DNA of 64,000 bases from Papilionanthe hookeriana x Papilionanthe teres (Eukaryota; Streptophyta; Magnoliopsida; Asparagales; Orchidaceae): assembly GCA_022702705.1 (NCBI GenBank), contig CM040439.1:33234930-33298929 (forward strand), given 5' to 3'. Positions within the stretch are counted from its first letter, which is position 1. Every line of letters begins with the position of its first letter. A program made the position numbers and the translations under genes. The notes under the pieces are model-generated. The model ran no database searches. It was not told the DNA's origin and saw nothing but the letters and a program-made list of their open reading frames with translations. Positions 22,160 through 34,140 of the stretch are shown here, piece by piece.

Positions 22160-22647
22160 TTCTGCAGGGCAGATTCCAAGTGTTAGTCCTCGAATCGTGC
22201 TTCTTCTTGTCGTAAAACTTATGACGAAAAAGAAAGAGTCAGAACACATTTCCGTTCATCTTAGTGTATTTGTGGTATTAAAAGAAAATTTATTTAGATA
22301 ATTGTTTTTCTAAAAGATTTGTTCGTTAAGACAGAGAATTATTAAAAGAAGGAGAGTTGTAGGAAGGGTAAAAGGAATTGATTAGGAACTGGAAAAGGAA
22401 GAGAAGGTCTTGTAGAAACTTCTCGACCCGCAAGATCGCTCCTAAACTAATACCTATTAGGGGCCCACCCCACCTCAGAAATGAGGTAAAAGGATCTCGG
22501 AACCTCTCTGTTTAGGGATGTCTAAACAGTGGCTCCTAAATCCGAAAGAATGTCGGCTATACTCGTTCAAGGTAGAAATGAACATAGTATTCCAACGGAA
22601 AGAAGGGTAGTTTGATCCATTAGGGACATGGATACACTTACCGATTT
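22160..22647 (-). other. T1 5' leader (between 5' LTR and ORF1)
   Basis: No coding signal. By position the primer binding site should lie just left of 22648, but I could not match it to a tRNA 3' end. The words CACCTCAGAAATGAGGTA near 22474-22491 form an imperfect inverted repeat resembling the LTR-terminal palindrome. Confidence 0.5.
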
Positions 22648-24749
22648 TGAAAGCAAAGCTATTTGATTAAAATGGAGAGAGGAATTGTTCCCAAGTAGAT
22701 CGCCGAGAAATTGTCAGTCGAATTTTAGATTTTAATTTTAATTTAAATATAATATATATATATGATTTAGAAAGTAGTATTTAATTTTGAAAATAATTTT
22801 AAGATATGAAATCAAACCGACCTCGCATCCCGAATAGTTTATATAAACGAGCGCGCATCACAAGCCGTGTATTTATCCTGAAGAATAGACACCTTGCTTA
22901 ATGATGGGGCTCGGTTAAATAAACTAGGAGATTTGTGACATCTGTTTGGTCTGCGAACCAATTTTATAAGCTGACAAATTCTCGTGCTTAATATAAATGA
23001 ATTAAGCAGGGTTTATATTACCTGGGTTCTTAAAATTCCCTATAAGGGCAAGCCCCTATAGTTAATTACATCTTAAGTGACGGGAATCACTTAAGAAAAC
23101 TCTCGATAATAATCGGTAGTTCTGCTCTCAAGAATCTCGAAAGTTTAAGTTTTCGAGGATTGAATTTTAGAATTTCGATAGGGAATGAATCAAGTTTGGA
23201 ACATTTTGTTTTGGGAATTCAAAGGAAGAAAGGTAGGAGAAATTACGGATTCGAAGCGAACTTCGGTAATTTCCGACTATCCTATTGTTTGGCTTGAATT
23301 TAGGAAAGTCCTAATGTTTATTTAATGTTTTGATCTTTCCGATTTTAATTAATTAGGACTTATGTTCGTATGACATGATCATACAAATAGCCTCGAAGAT
23401 GTGAGGGTTTATGTCGTATCGGATGACTACCTCGGAATCCTAAGGCTGGTTAGGGCTTAATTTGCAACGTAATTGCTTAACAAAAGGCTGAGGATTTATG
23501 TTGCACTAGAGCAAACTACCTCGAAGTCCTATGGCTTGGTTATTTAATTCTAAGAAAGTTTCTTTGAAGTAGACTTAGGTTTTCTTGATGACGATGGTCG
23601 TCTTGCCCACTATGCTCCGAGCTTCTTGTTGTTGCGGGGGTTTAGTTTTAGAAATTATAAATCAAGAGGTGAGGAAAGTGTTTTGGTTTAGAGAAAGTTT
23701 TAAATTTCAAGTGTTTTTTATGTTTTAATTAAAACAAATCTTAAAGTTGATTATAACAACACGGTTAAGATCCCGCGGTTCCATCCTTAGGCATCGTTAT
23801 TTTTATCGGATTCACTTAGTCCGGATGAATTTGCTAAACTCGACTAAATGAGTTCCACACTTTCATTTAGGCAGTGGGAAATCCAGTTAGCAACACGTAG
23901 GTTACATCATCCGAGGTATTCCAGATCATCCAACAAGACGTTTTAATTTAGTTATAATTGTAGTTTTGTGTTCTGTTTGTGATTAAATTTTGAGTTGTTT
24001 TATATTTTGAAATGTTGTGGCGGTGAATTTTATCTTGTAATGACTTTTAATTTAGTTTTGGTTTCGGTTTTAGGGGCTATCCTAAAGGTGTGGGTTTTCA
24101 TGCAACGGTTGTTTATCATACGAGAAAAGTAAAGTGCATTTGCGATAAAGTAAATTGCAAGAAGGTAAATTGCGATAAAATAAAAGCGTACTGGAGGGTC
24201 TTCCCGTCATCCAGTGCACTTAAACACAATTTAGAATATTTAAGCATTTAAAGCAAGTTCCTAGAGTAAAGTCTAAGGGAAGGGTTATGGTTTTCTACCA
24301 AGTTCCTAATCCTATAGCTAGTCATCTCCTATGACGTCTAGGTTCTTGTGTTTTGGTTTGAGGACGATTTTCTTCATCAAAGAATAATTAAGTTCGGTTG
24401 TTCTTATAAACATCATATCGTGTCGAGGAAGTGCTTAAGACGAATCTTAAACATCTTTTCAATACTTTTAGGATAGTTTTAAGTCGAGAGAATTTAATTA
24501 TATAATGAATCGATTATCCAGGAGTTCAAGTTTTGTTATCTTGCCAGGTGAACTAGGACATTTGAATATCCTATGAGTGAAATAACACTTCACTTAACAC
24601 TCAGTTTAAGAGTTATGACATCATAAGCTTTTGAGGGCAAATTAACGTTCAGTGATTTGTGATTTAATTTAATTTCAATTAATGGGTTTAAGTTTGGAAT
24701 AGTGTTCGAGTTGTTTTAGATTTATTTTTGAATTCTTTATGTCTTAAGT

Positions 24750-25170
24750 GATGTTATATTTAATTCAATTTAATTTAATTTAATATAATTTAATTTAATT
24801 TGATTTAGTTTTAATTTTAATTTAATTTTATTTATTTAATTTAATTTTAATTTTATTTTAACTTGATTTTATTTTATTTTTAATTTAATTTAATTTAATT
24901 TAATATGTTTTAATTTAATTTAATTTAATGTGATTTAATTTAATTTAATTTAATTTAATTTAATTTATTTAATTTTAATTTTAATTTGGTTTTATTTTTT
25001 TAATTTTTAATTTTAATTTAATTTTATTATTTTTATTTTAATTTTAATTTAATATTTTATTTTTTATGCTTTAGGGATGATTTAATTTTAATTGTTAAAG
25101 TATTAATTTAATTGAAATTTTAAAAGGATTTAATTTAAATGTTTTAATTTTAATTTAATTTAATGATTAA
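24750..25170. repeat. TTTAA-type simple repeat tract in the T1 5' LTR
   Basis: Same kind of tract as 10313-10700, but with more TTTTAATTTTA interruptions, in the matching LTR position. Confidence 0.85.
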
Positions 25171-28100
25171 GCATTTTAAGTTTTGAATTTGGATTATAAT
25201 TTTAATTAGGAATTGAATATTATTGAGGTGATTAATTTAGGGATTCTTAGATTAAAGAATAAATTTCTTCCTAATAATATCCTTATTTTAATAATTCAAA
25301 TTTTTTATTATTCTTCGAATTTAATTAATTATTTAATTAAGGTTTATTTTGATTACTTTCAAATTATTTGGTAGGTTTCTACCCTTTAAATACCTAAGTT
25401 TCAAACATCCAAAATCAACTTAGTATCAAATATTTTACCCACCCTTTTAATTAAACCTAAAATTTTTAATTATAGGTTAAAATTTTAATTACTATTTTGC
25501 CCTTTAACTTACTAATTTCATAACTCACTAAATTGAGCTTAAATGAATTTGAAATTTTTATGTGGCTTCACTCATATGTCAATCAAGACATTAGAGGAGA
25601 AAATGTGATTTTTCTGTATTTAATTTATTTATATAATTATTTTTTGTGGAAAATAAGGATTTTCAAGGAAAATTCAACAACATGACCAAGGGAAAGTTTC
25701 TGTTCTTAAGAAAATTATGGGACATTCACTAATGACCGAGAGGACCACTTGGACCAATTTTGGTGATTTTTTGAATTATATTATTTTTATTATAATTATT
25801 TTGAGTTTTGGAGTATTAATTAATTTAAAAATAAAATAAAGATTGAAAAATGAATTTTATATTTTTCAAAAATCTCTCTGATATCAAGGAAACCAGAGAA
25901 CCACTTTTTATAATTTTCTGATTTTCTTTGATTTATTAGAATTATTTTAGTGGAAATGCTTAGAAAATACATCTTTTTAATTTTTAAATTACCCTAGGGT
26001 TTTAAAATTTAATATCACATCATAGAGACCTAAGAAAAATATGGGGTTTGTTCCTAAGTGATTAAAATTCAAAATATAACATTTTGATGAATTTTATTAT
26101 TTTTGTGATTTTTATTATTTTTTAATTATTAAAAATATTAAAATAATGCAAAAAATCAACTTTTTAGAAAATTGCAATTTTAATTTTCTTAAATTCCTCT
26201 AATATCGAGAGGCTCCAAAACCAATTTGGTGAATTTTTGAAAAGTATTTTGAAAGTTATGAATTTTTAAAGTTTAAGTTGGCTAAATGGCTTAATCGACC
26301 CATTTGGTAGGGCTAACTAAGTCCAATTGACTTCAAACTTTTATGGTAGGTTTCCATGATCTTAAAGGTCAGTGGAGAATTGATTTCAAGTCAATTTGAT
26401 GTGTGATTAGCTCTAATTAATTAAGGATTTATTTTGGGTGTTTAAGCCAATTAGGGTTATTCCAAGTGGATTAATTCAAAACTTATTTTTCCTAGAGTTC
26501 TCCGGTCACAGAAACATCACCAAATTTTCCTAGGATTTATTTCACAACATGCTAATTATTGGAATTAAAATACTCGGAATAGTGACATAAATTTGAAAAA
26601 TCAATAACTTCTTCATAGGGATGGCCTGCGACTTTGGAAAATTCGGGGAATGTTCTCGAGTTCGGAGGCTTGAAACCCTATGGTCTCGTGCCATGGTGAA
26701 TTTCCTATATGCATGAAGAATTAAAACAATGCAGAGAGTAAATAAATTATTAAAAATAAAATACTTAATGAAATTAAATGATTTCTTTTCCACATTATTC
26801 TCCTACGTTCCTTTGAGCGAGGGTATTTTTATTTTATTTTTCTGATTTTTCTACGCAAAGTTATGTATTTTTGAAGTTTAGGGAATTAAATAAATAAGAA
26901 AATGCCTATTTTCCTACTTATCCAGCGCGGCGCCTTGTCATCCTCGGCATCTCCGAACGACCACGCGGCGCGCTCCCATTCGACGCCGCCACTTGCGTCG
27001 GCGGCCCGGGTCCCGCCTTCCGCGTATCATCCAGCGATTCGACCCGATCGAGCGCGTCCATCCGCGCGTGTATTGAATGAACGACATCCGTTCATCGTCC
27101 CCAGAACCTCTTAGCTCGAGAACCGTCCATCTTCAAAGCCTAAGATCTCGCTCGATACTTGACCAGATTAAACGTTCTTATGCTCTATGGATTCGTCTCG
27201 AGAAGACGAACACATCCATACGGTTTATGTGGCATGAAATTGACTCGATAAAAATGGAGAATGTTCGGAAGCTCGGGAAGAAGAGTGAGACCATACCTTT
27301 GCTCGAGAGAAGTGTGGCTTCGATGCGAGGGTCGTGTCACCTTCGATTGGGTCCGAAGCAAGCTCCGGATGAAGTCTCACGGCACGGTGAATTGTCCGGA
27401 GTATGATTTTGACCAAGCCGATTTCAACCTTTGGAGTGCGGAACGGATGGGTGGCACGGAGAGGGGGCTTTCAGCGGGGAACTTCTCCTCTTGACCTTGT
27501 GCGAGTGTAGGTGAGTTTAATTTGACTTTGGTGGAGGATTTGGGAATGTCTCGTTCGGCATCGAGAATTGAGCTCCAAAATTGAGCTCGATTAGTGGGGA
27601 TTAGGGCGAGAGGACGGTGGGGATCAAGTGCTCTAGGTGTGGGGAGAGTACGGAGTGATTTTGGCGAGTTTCCTTAAGGTTGATTCGGCACCTCCTCATG
27701 GCCGAGAGAGGTGGGGTTTAAATAGGAGAGGTAGGAGGGCCTCCCGGGGGAGTTAGGGCTTGGGATCGAGTTTGCTTAGGTCGAGGGAAGAACAGCCATG
27801 GTGGCCATTGGGCATGGGGCGACTCGACGAGGTGGAATTCCAAAGTTTGGCTCCTCCCCATGTCTCGGCCATGGCGTTTCCGGCGGCACGGTGGGTGGCC
27901 GGCGAGCGAGGGTCACCCTCGAGGTCGGGGAGGTCGGGGGTTGAAGTTGGTGAATTCGATTGAAGCCTTACATGTGTAAAGTGGTTGGATCGAAATGGCA
28001 TGGGGAGGTGGCTTCTTTTGCACTTGGTTTGGTCAACCCATGGAAATGGGCTTGGTTCACCTCCCATGGCTGATTTGGGCTGAGGGAGGATCGGATGAAT

Positions 28101-30063
28101 CAGTTAGGAAAGGGTAGAGAAGTCACCATCCATGAATATTTTGATTAATCATGGATTAAGGTGAAGCATTAAAAGGGTTAAAACCTTTTTAAGGGGGCTT
28201 AAAAGAGGCTCCTCCTTTTGCAATTAATAGTATGATGATGTGTAAAGTGGATCCCATGGCTTCATGTGGCTTGTGCATGGCTTCAGAGGCTTGCTTCGTA
28301 GCTTGGCTCACTTACATGAGAAAGGGATTTTGGGATTTTTGGCATTTAGAGGTGACTTGGCATATGGCTTGATTTGGAACCATTTGATTATTGATTTAGG
28401 ACTTAAGGGATGATATTAATTGAGTGGTGATGGGATGAGATTGTAATGTGGGCTTTAGGATGAGTTTGGGCTTTTAAAATTTAATGAAGATGGGCTTTTA
28501 AAATGGTTTAGGGAAGTGGGCTTTTGGATTTTAAAATGGATTTTAGGATGAAAGTTTGGTAAAGGCTTGGGCCAAATAATTGTTGGGTTTGGCTTAAGGA
28601 TGTGTCATGATTGATTTGAAACAAGTTTGGAGTGATTTGGGTTTGAATTGGGTTGAATTTGGGTTGATTTGATAAATGGGCCTATGTAGGTCAAATTGGG
28701 CTAATTTGGGCCAATGTTGGGCTAAGGTTGAAATTGATGTGAAATTGATGTTGGGAAATGTTTATGGGAGTGTTTGAAAGAGGTTCCAACTTTGGTTGGA
28801 TTTTGATTTTGGGATTTGGGCTTATTTGGGTTAGGGTTGGATTTAGGTCGAAATTGGGCCTTTTGGTTTTAGGTTGAATTTGAGTGGGGTTTGGATCCAA
28901 ATTTTGGGCAAATCATGTTAGTGTTTTGTTTGTGGGGATGTTAGGGAAGGTTTAGAAAAGATTTGGGGTTAATTGGAGTTAAATTGGTTTGGTTTGGGCT
29001 AGGTTTGGGTCATGGGTCCAAATTGGGCTTTAAGGCCAAAAGTGAAATTGGATTCAAATGTCAATCAAATTGGACTTGGATTTGGTCTAGATTGGTGTTG
29101 GGAATGTTGAATTGAAGTTTAGAATTGAATTGGACCAGAATTTGGGTCAATTGGGTAGGTTTGGTTTGACATTGGGTTCATTTTGGGTTAAAATGGGTCG
29201 AATTGGGGATTTTGATCAAAAGTGGGGTAAATTGACAAAATTGGCCCATGGTGTAGTTGAACAAAATGAAATTGGGAATATTTGGGATTTTCTGGAATTT
29301 TCTGGGAATTTTCTGAATTTTTGGATTTTTGGGTCGAGAGGGCATTTTGGGTATTTGGAGGGTATTGGGGGGTATTTTTGGAATTTTTGGTATTTTTGGC
29401 TATGGATGATCAATTTGAGTGGAGGGAAATGTTTAGGAATGATTTTGGGGAATTTTGGGTAATTTAGGTGATTTTGCGAAATTTTGGGTAGTTTCGAGGG
29501 CATTTGGTAGGTTAGGCGGGTCCAGAAGCCACGGAGGTCAAAAATTGAAAATTTAGAAAATTGAAGATTGGGTAAATGTAAGTGGAATGAAATCATTTTG
29601 GTTGAGCCATGAAGCCATATCAAGCTCACATGAGCCATGAAGGGACTCATTTGAGGTATTCATTTATGTTGTTCCTAACCCTCTTAGCGAGGGCTTAGGG
29701 GTTAAGGACCATCCATGTGAATCAACTTCATGAGTCGGGAAGTCAAGTTGGGTATGGTTGTGGTTTTAGGAGGTGTGTGAAAGTGTAGTGTATAAGTGTA
29801 AGGTGTGTGTAAGTCGGCCCTCACTGGACCGAGGCCGCCGGGGCGATCCAAGGCGAAGAGTCTTATAGGAACTCATCCTTTAAACTTCCGCATTTGATCT
29901 CGACCCTCTAGGTGATTAGGGGTTTACAATCAAGTTTGTGGAGTTTGCGGGGAGTTAAGAAGTGGTTTGAATTTCTAAATGGTGGGTCCCAGATTCTAAT
30001 CCTCTAAGATAGTCAAAGGAAAAGCCTAAGGCTAGATCCTAAGTACTAAAAAAAAGAAGAGAA

Positions 30064-30084
30064 GACCTCATAAAAAATGAGGTC
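30064..30084. repeat. Palindrome at the T1 5' LTR terminus
   Basis: GACCTCAT-AAAAA-ATGAGGTC, 4 bp inside the LTR end. Third copy of the terminal inverted repeat. Confidence 0.85.
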
Positions 30085-30088
30085 AACA

Positions 30089-30093
30089 CCAGG
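30089..30093. repeat. Probable right target site duplication of T1 (CCAGG)
   Basis: The five bases directly after the LTR end. They belong to the primer-binding-site remnant of E3 (CCAGGGAAAG). The partner copy would be left of the window, so the duplication cannot be confirmed here. Confidence 0.5.
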
Positions 30094-30251
30094 GAAAGTT
30101 AAATTGAATTTTCTTTAGATTTGAATTTAAATAAAAAATTAAAAAGAATTTTTTTTAGAAAAGCTTATTTAAACCTTATATGTTTAAGTGTGTTTTTGTT
30201 TTATTTTTATTTTTATTGTTCTGTTGTAATAGTTTATGCTAAGTTCAAGTT
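30089..30251 (+). other. E3 leader with truncated primer binding site
   Basis: CCAGGGAAAGTT matches the second half of the tRNA-Asp-type site seen in the sister elements (reverse complement of 55643-55659). E3's 5' LTR and the first half of the site are not present here and should lie beyond T1, left of the window. The rest is AT-rich leader. Confidence 0.6.
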
Positions 30252-31600
30252 ATGAAAGACTTGTGTCATACAATTCTGAATTAGAACGAACTATTAGAAA
30301 AATTAAAAAAAATTAAAAATACAGAAAAAATTCAAAAATTTCAAGAAATGACAAATCAAATTAATCAAAATGCTGAAATTCATCATGAATTAAGACCTTT
30401 AAGAGATTATGCAAACCCTACAATGGATGAACTTCATGGTGGTAATCAAAACCCTACTGTAGCAGCTAATTATTTGAAATTAAACCTACTATTATTCATA
30501 TGGTATCTAACAATCAGTTTTGGGGATCACTAACTGAAGATCCAAATTTTCATCTTGCTAATTTTCTAGAATTACGTGCTACATTTAAATATGATCGTGT
30601 TTTTGATGATGTTATTAGTCTCAAGCCTTTTCATTATCACTTAGGGATAAGGCTAAGATATGGTTGAATTCTTTAGCACCTAGATCTATCAGAACTTGGG
30701 GTGATATAACACAAGAATTCCTTGCTAAATATTTTCCACCATAAAAAACTGTGAAGCTTAGAAATGATATTACATCTTTTGTCAATTTGAAGGGAAATCT
30801 ATTTATGAAGCTTGAGAATGATTTAAAGAACTCCTAAGAAAGTGTCCATACCATGCTGTGCCATATTGGTTAATTATTCAAACTTTTTATAACTGGTTAG
30901 CCGGATCTCTTAGATCTATCATCGATGACGCTGCTGATGGATCATTGATATCTAAACCATTTCTTCAAGGTTATGATTTAATTGAAGAAATAATTACTAA
31001 TAAATTTTAATGGCCTTTTGAAAGGGTAAAATTTAAAAAGATAGCCAATATTCATAATTTTGATGCTTTTACCATGTTATTAAATCAAGTTGCTACAATT
31101 TCAAGGAAGATAGACCAATTTAGAATGAATTTTTCTGAACCAATTTCAACGATTAAAGAGAATTCATTAGGCCAAATGGTAGATTCTAAAACATTAATTG
31201 AGACTTTAAATGTTATAAATAATAATTCAAATAACCCATATTCAATCTACTATAGTTCAGGTTGGAAAAACCATCCTAACTTTAACTGGAATAATAATTT
31301 GGGTAGTACTAATCAGCAATGGGGAAACAACCAAGTAAACCCATTGGGAAACTGGAACAACCAAGGTAATAGTAATTATAAGCATACTTATCCTTCAGGT
31401 TTTAATAATAATCCACATTTTAATGATAAGAAGTTATCTATAGAAGAAGTAGTCTTACAAATGGGAAATCAGTTACAAAGTCAAGGAGCTGCTATAAGAA
31501 ATATTGAGAATCAGTTGGGACAAATTGCAAATTCATTAAGTAATAGAGCCCAAGGAACACTTCCTAGTAATACAAAGGTAAATCCTAAAGACTAGAATAA
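30252..31600 (+). pseudogene. E3 gag (Athila type), decayed
   Basis: Starts near ATG 30252. After a frameshift the product reads RLVSYNSELERTIRKIKKN. Further on come [34 protein letters not shown] and ITQEFLAKYFPP, the retrotransposon gag core. The frame 31074-31595 follows, with FRMNFSEPISTIKENSLGQM, an N/Q/W-rich stretch (SSGWKNHPNFNWNNN) and EEVVLQMGNQLQSQGAAI. No zinc knuckle is seen, as usual for Athila. Several stops and frameshifts show it is dead. The order and wording match the gag of E1 and E2 on the other strand. Confidence 0.88.
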
Positions 31601-32400
31601 AGAGCAAGTAAAGCCTATTAAACTTAGAAGTGGAAGAAAGTTGGAAGGCAGGGTTCAAAAAGAGATTGAAGTAGAGAAATAAGAAACTGAAGAATCTAAA
31701 GAGGACTATTCAGAAGATTTTGAAGACCTATTTCTCCACTTAAGCTTGATTTAGAAAAACCACCACCTCATCTATTTCCTCAAAGACTTCATCAACAAAA
31801 GTTGGATAAACAATTTTTAAAATTTCTAGAAATCTTTAAGAAGCTTACAATTAATATTCCTTTTGTTGAAGCTTTAGAACAAATGACAAGCTATGTGAAG
31901 TTTATGAAGGATATTCTTAATAGAAAAAGAAAGTTTGAAGATAATGAGACCGTTGCACTTAGTGAGGAGTGCAATGCTATAATTCAAAAAAAACTTTCTG
32001 AAAAGCTTAAAGGTCTTGGAAGCTTCACAATTCTATGTGTAATTGGAGACAAATTTTTTGGGAAAGCTTTATCCGATTTGGGAGTAAGTATCAACCTGAT
32101 GCCATTATATATATTTAAAAGACTGGGATTAGGATAAACATCTCCTACAACTGTAACCTCGCAATTCATATTGTTCTATAACATATCCTAAAGAGTTGTA
32201 TAAGATGTGGATCAATTTATTTTTCCTGCTGATTTCATTGGGTTAGATATGGAGGAAGATAAAGAGATATTTATCATTTTAGGGAGACATTTCCTAGCAT
32301 AGGCAGAGCAATGATAGAAGTGTAAAAAAGGGAATTAACTATGCGTGTTAGTGATCAAAGGTTACTTTTACTATTTCCAAATCAATGAAATACCTTGCAA
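31601..32400 (+). pseudogene. E3 protease (Athila type)
   Basis: The frame 31802-32137 includes RKRKFEDNETVALSEECNAI and GKALSDLGVSINLMPLYIF. D-L-G-V-S-I-N is the Athila-type active-site variant. Downstream, [19 protein letters not shown] sequence (near 32255-32300) is the flap-to-end part after a frameshift. Multiple stops make it nonfunctional. Confidence 0.75.
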
Positions 32401-34140
32401 AAGGTAAATATGATGAATGTTTCAGGATGGAAGTAATTAGATATCTTAGTGAATGCCATTTCAAAACAACTTATGAAGAGAAGTGAGAAATGAAAGAATG
32501 GAACATGTGTAAGAAGAGGAATTAGAACATCTTAATGATTACATTGAAGAAGATTCAAATTTTGTTCAAGAAAATTTTGAAGTTTTGGACATGATAAAAA
32601 AGAAAATCTTTTTGTCCATCAATTGAGAAACCTCTTGAGCTTGAATTGAAGTTACTTCTTAAGCATTTAAAATATGCATTTTTAAGTGATTCCTCAACTT
32701 TGCTGGTTACAATTTCCTCGAACTTAAACTTCAGAAGAAGAAGAGTGTTTACTAAAAATTTGGAAGAAATATAAGAAAGCCTTTGATGGATAATTGCTGG
32801 TATTAAAAGAATTAGTCCTTCAATTTGTATGCATGGAATCCTGATGGAAGAAAACTGTAAACCTAAGGCTAATCCTTAAAGGAGATTAAATCCCATTATG
32901 AAAGAAGTTGTCAAGAAAGAGATTTTAAAGTGGTTAGATTCTGCGATTATCTATCCTATATCAGATAGTGCATGGGGTAGTCATATTCACAGTGTTCCTA
33001 AGAAAGGAGGAGTCACGGTAACTGTTAGTGAAAATAATGAATTAATACCAATAATACAAATTACAGGATGGTTAATATGCATTGATTATAGAAAATTAAA
33101 CCTTGCCATGAGAAAAGATCATTTTCCATTACTCTTTCTGTATCAAATGTTAGATAGACTAGCTAGGCATAAATACTTTTTTTTTTCTAAATGGATATAG
33201 TGGCTATCACCAAATACAAATTGCTCCAGAGGATCAAGAGAAAACAATGTTTACTAGTCCTTGTGGTACTTTTGCTTTTAGAAGAATGCTCTTTGGTTTA
33301 TGTAATGCCCCTGCTACATTTCAAAGATGTATGATGACTATTTTCTATGATTTAATTGAAAAAGGAATTAAATTTTTTATGGATGATTTTTTAGTGTTTG
33401 ACACTTCATTTGAGAACATTTAGCATGAGTTCTTAAATTCTGTGAAAAAACAAACTTAGTTCTTAATTAGAAAAAATGTCAATTTATGGTAGCAGGAGGA
33501 ATTATTTTAGGACATCACATTTCTGAGAAAGGTATGGATGTAGATCTTGCTAAAATTTAAGCGATCGATAATTTACCTCATCCAACAAATGTAAGGGAAA
33601 TTAGGAGTTTTTTAGGACATACTGAATTCTACAAACAATATATTAAAGATTTCTTAAAAATTGCTAAGCCACTATGCCATTTGATCAAGAAAAATGTGAA
33701 TTTTAATTTTGATATAAATTTCCAAAAAGCTTTTGAACTTTAAAAGAAAAGTTAATCACTACACCAGTTATTGCTTCACTAGATTGGAAATAACCATTTG
33801 AATTAATGTGTGATGCAAGTGATTAAGCTATTGGAGCTATTTTGGGACAAAAATATGATAAAACTTTCAAAGTAATTTAGTATGCTAGTAAAAATCTTAA
33901 TGAAGCTCAAATTAATTATACCACAACTGAGAAAGACTTATTAGCAATAGTATTGCCTTTGAAATGTTCAGATCATATTTAATTAGAACTAAATGTGTGG
34001 TGCATACATATCATTCTGCTATTAAGTATTTAATGAAAAAGAAGGATGCTAAACCAAGACTGATAAGATGGGTTCTTCTTTTGTAAGAAATTAATTTTGA
34101 AATAATAGATAGAAATGGAGCTGATAATCAAATTGTTGAT
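32401..34140 (+). pseudogene. E3 reverse transcriptase and RNase H
   Basis: RT begins near 32898: MKEVVKKEILKWLDSAIIYP, SDSAWGSHIHSVPKKGG, GWLICIDYRKLNLAMRKDHF. After a break come FGLCNAPATFQRCMM (33295-33335) and FFMDDFLVF with the catalytic Asp pair at about 33376-33400, then GHHISEKGMDVDLAKI. RNase H follows with LMCDASD at about 33806-33826, AIGAILGQKYDKTF and [14 protein letters not shown]. There is a stop roughly every 30-80 codons. 32401-32897 is decayed linker. Relatedness to Athila is clear from VPKKGG and IDYRKLN. Confidence 0.9.

Larger units (their letters stand above)
22648..30088 (-). mobile_element. T1 5' LTR, complete, about 7.4 kb
   Basis: Matches T2 (8184-15503) over its full length, and its last 2.75 kb is near-identical to 1-2745. 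The right border GGTCAACA is exact. The left border (TGAAAGC at 22648) is set by alignment with the T2 start and is less certain. Internal regions: conserved AT-rich part (22730-24740), TTTAA tract (24750-25170), AT-rich part (25170-26800), GC-rich island (26920-27110), mixed part with AAATAGGAG (about 27700-27740), and GT-skewed stretch (28340-29600). No gene is seen; short ORFs are low-complexity. LTRs this long are rare and point to the Ogre-like end of the Tat lineage. Confidence 0.9.

Noticed and set aside
22604..22647. Primer binding site of T1
   Set aside because: I could not match this stretch to any plant tRNA 3' end with confidence, so no site was called.
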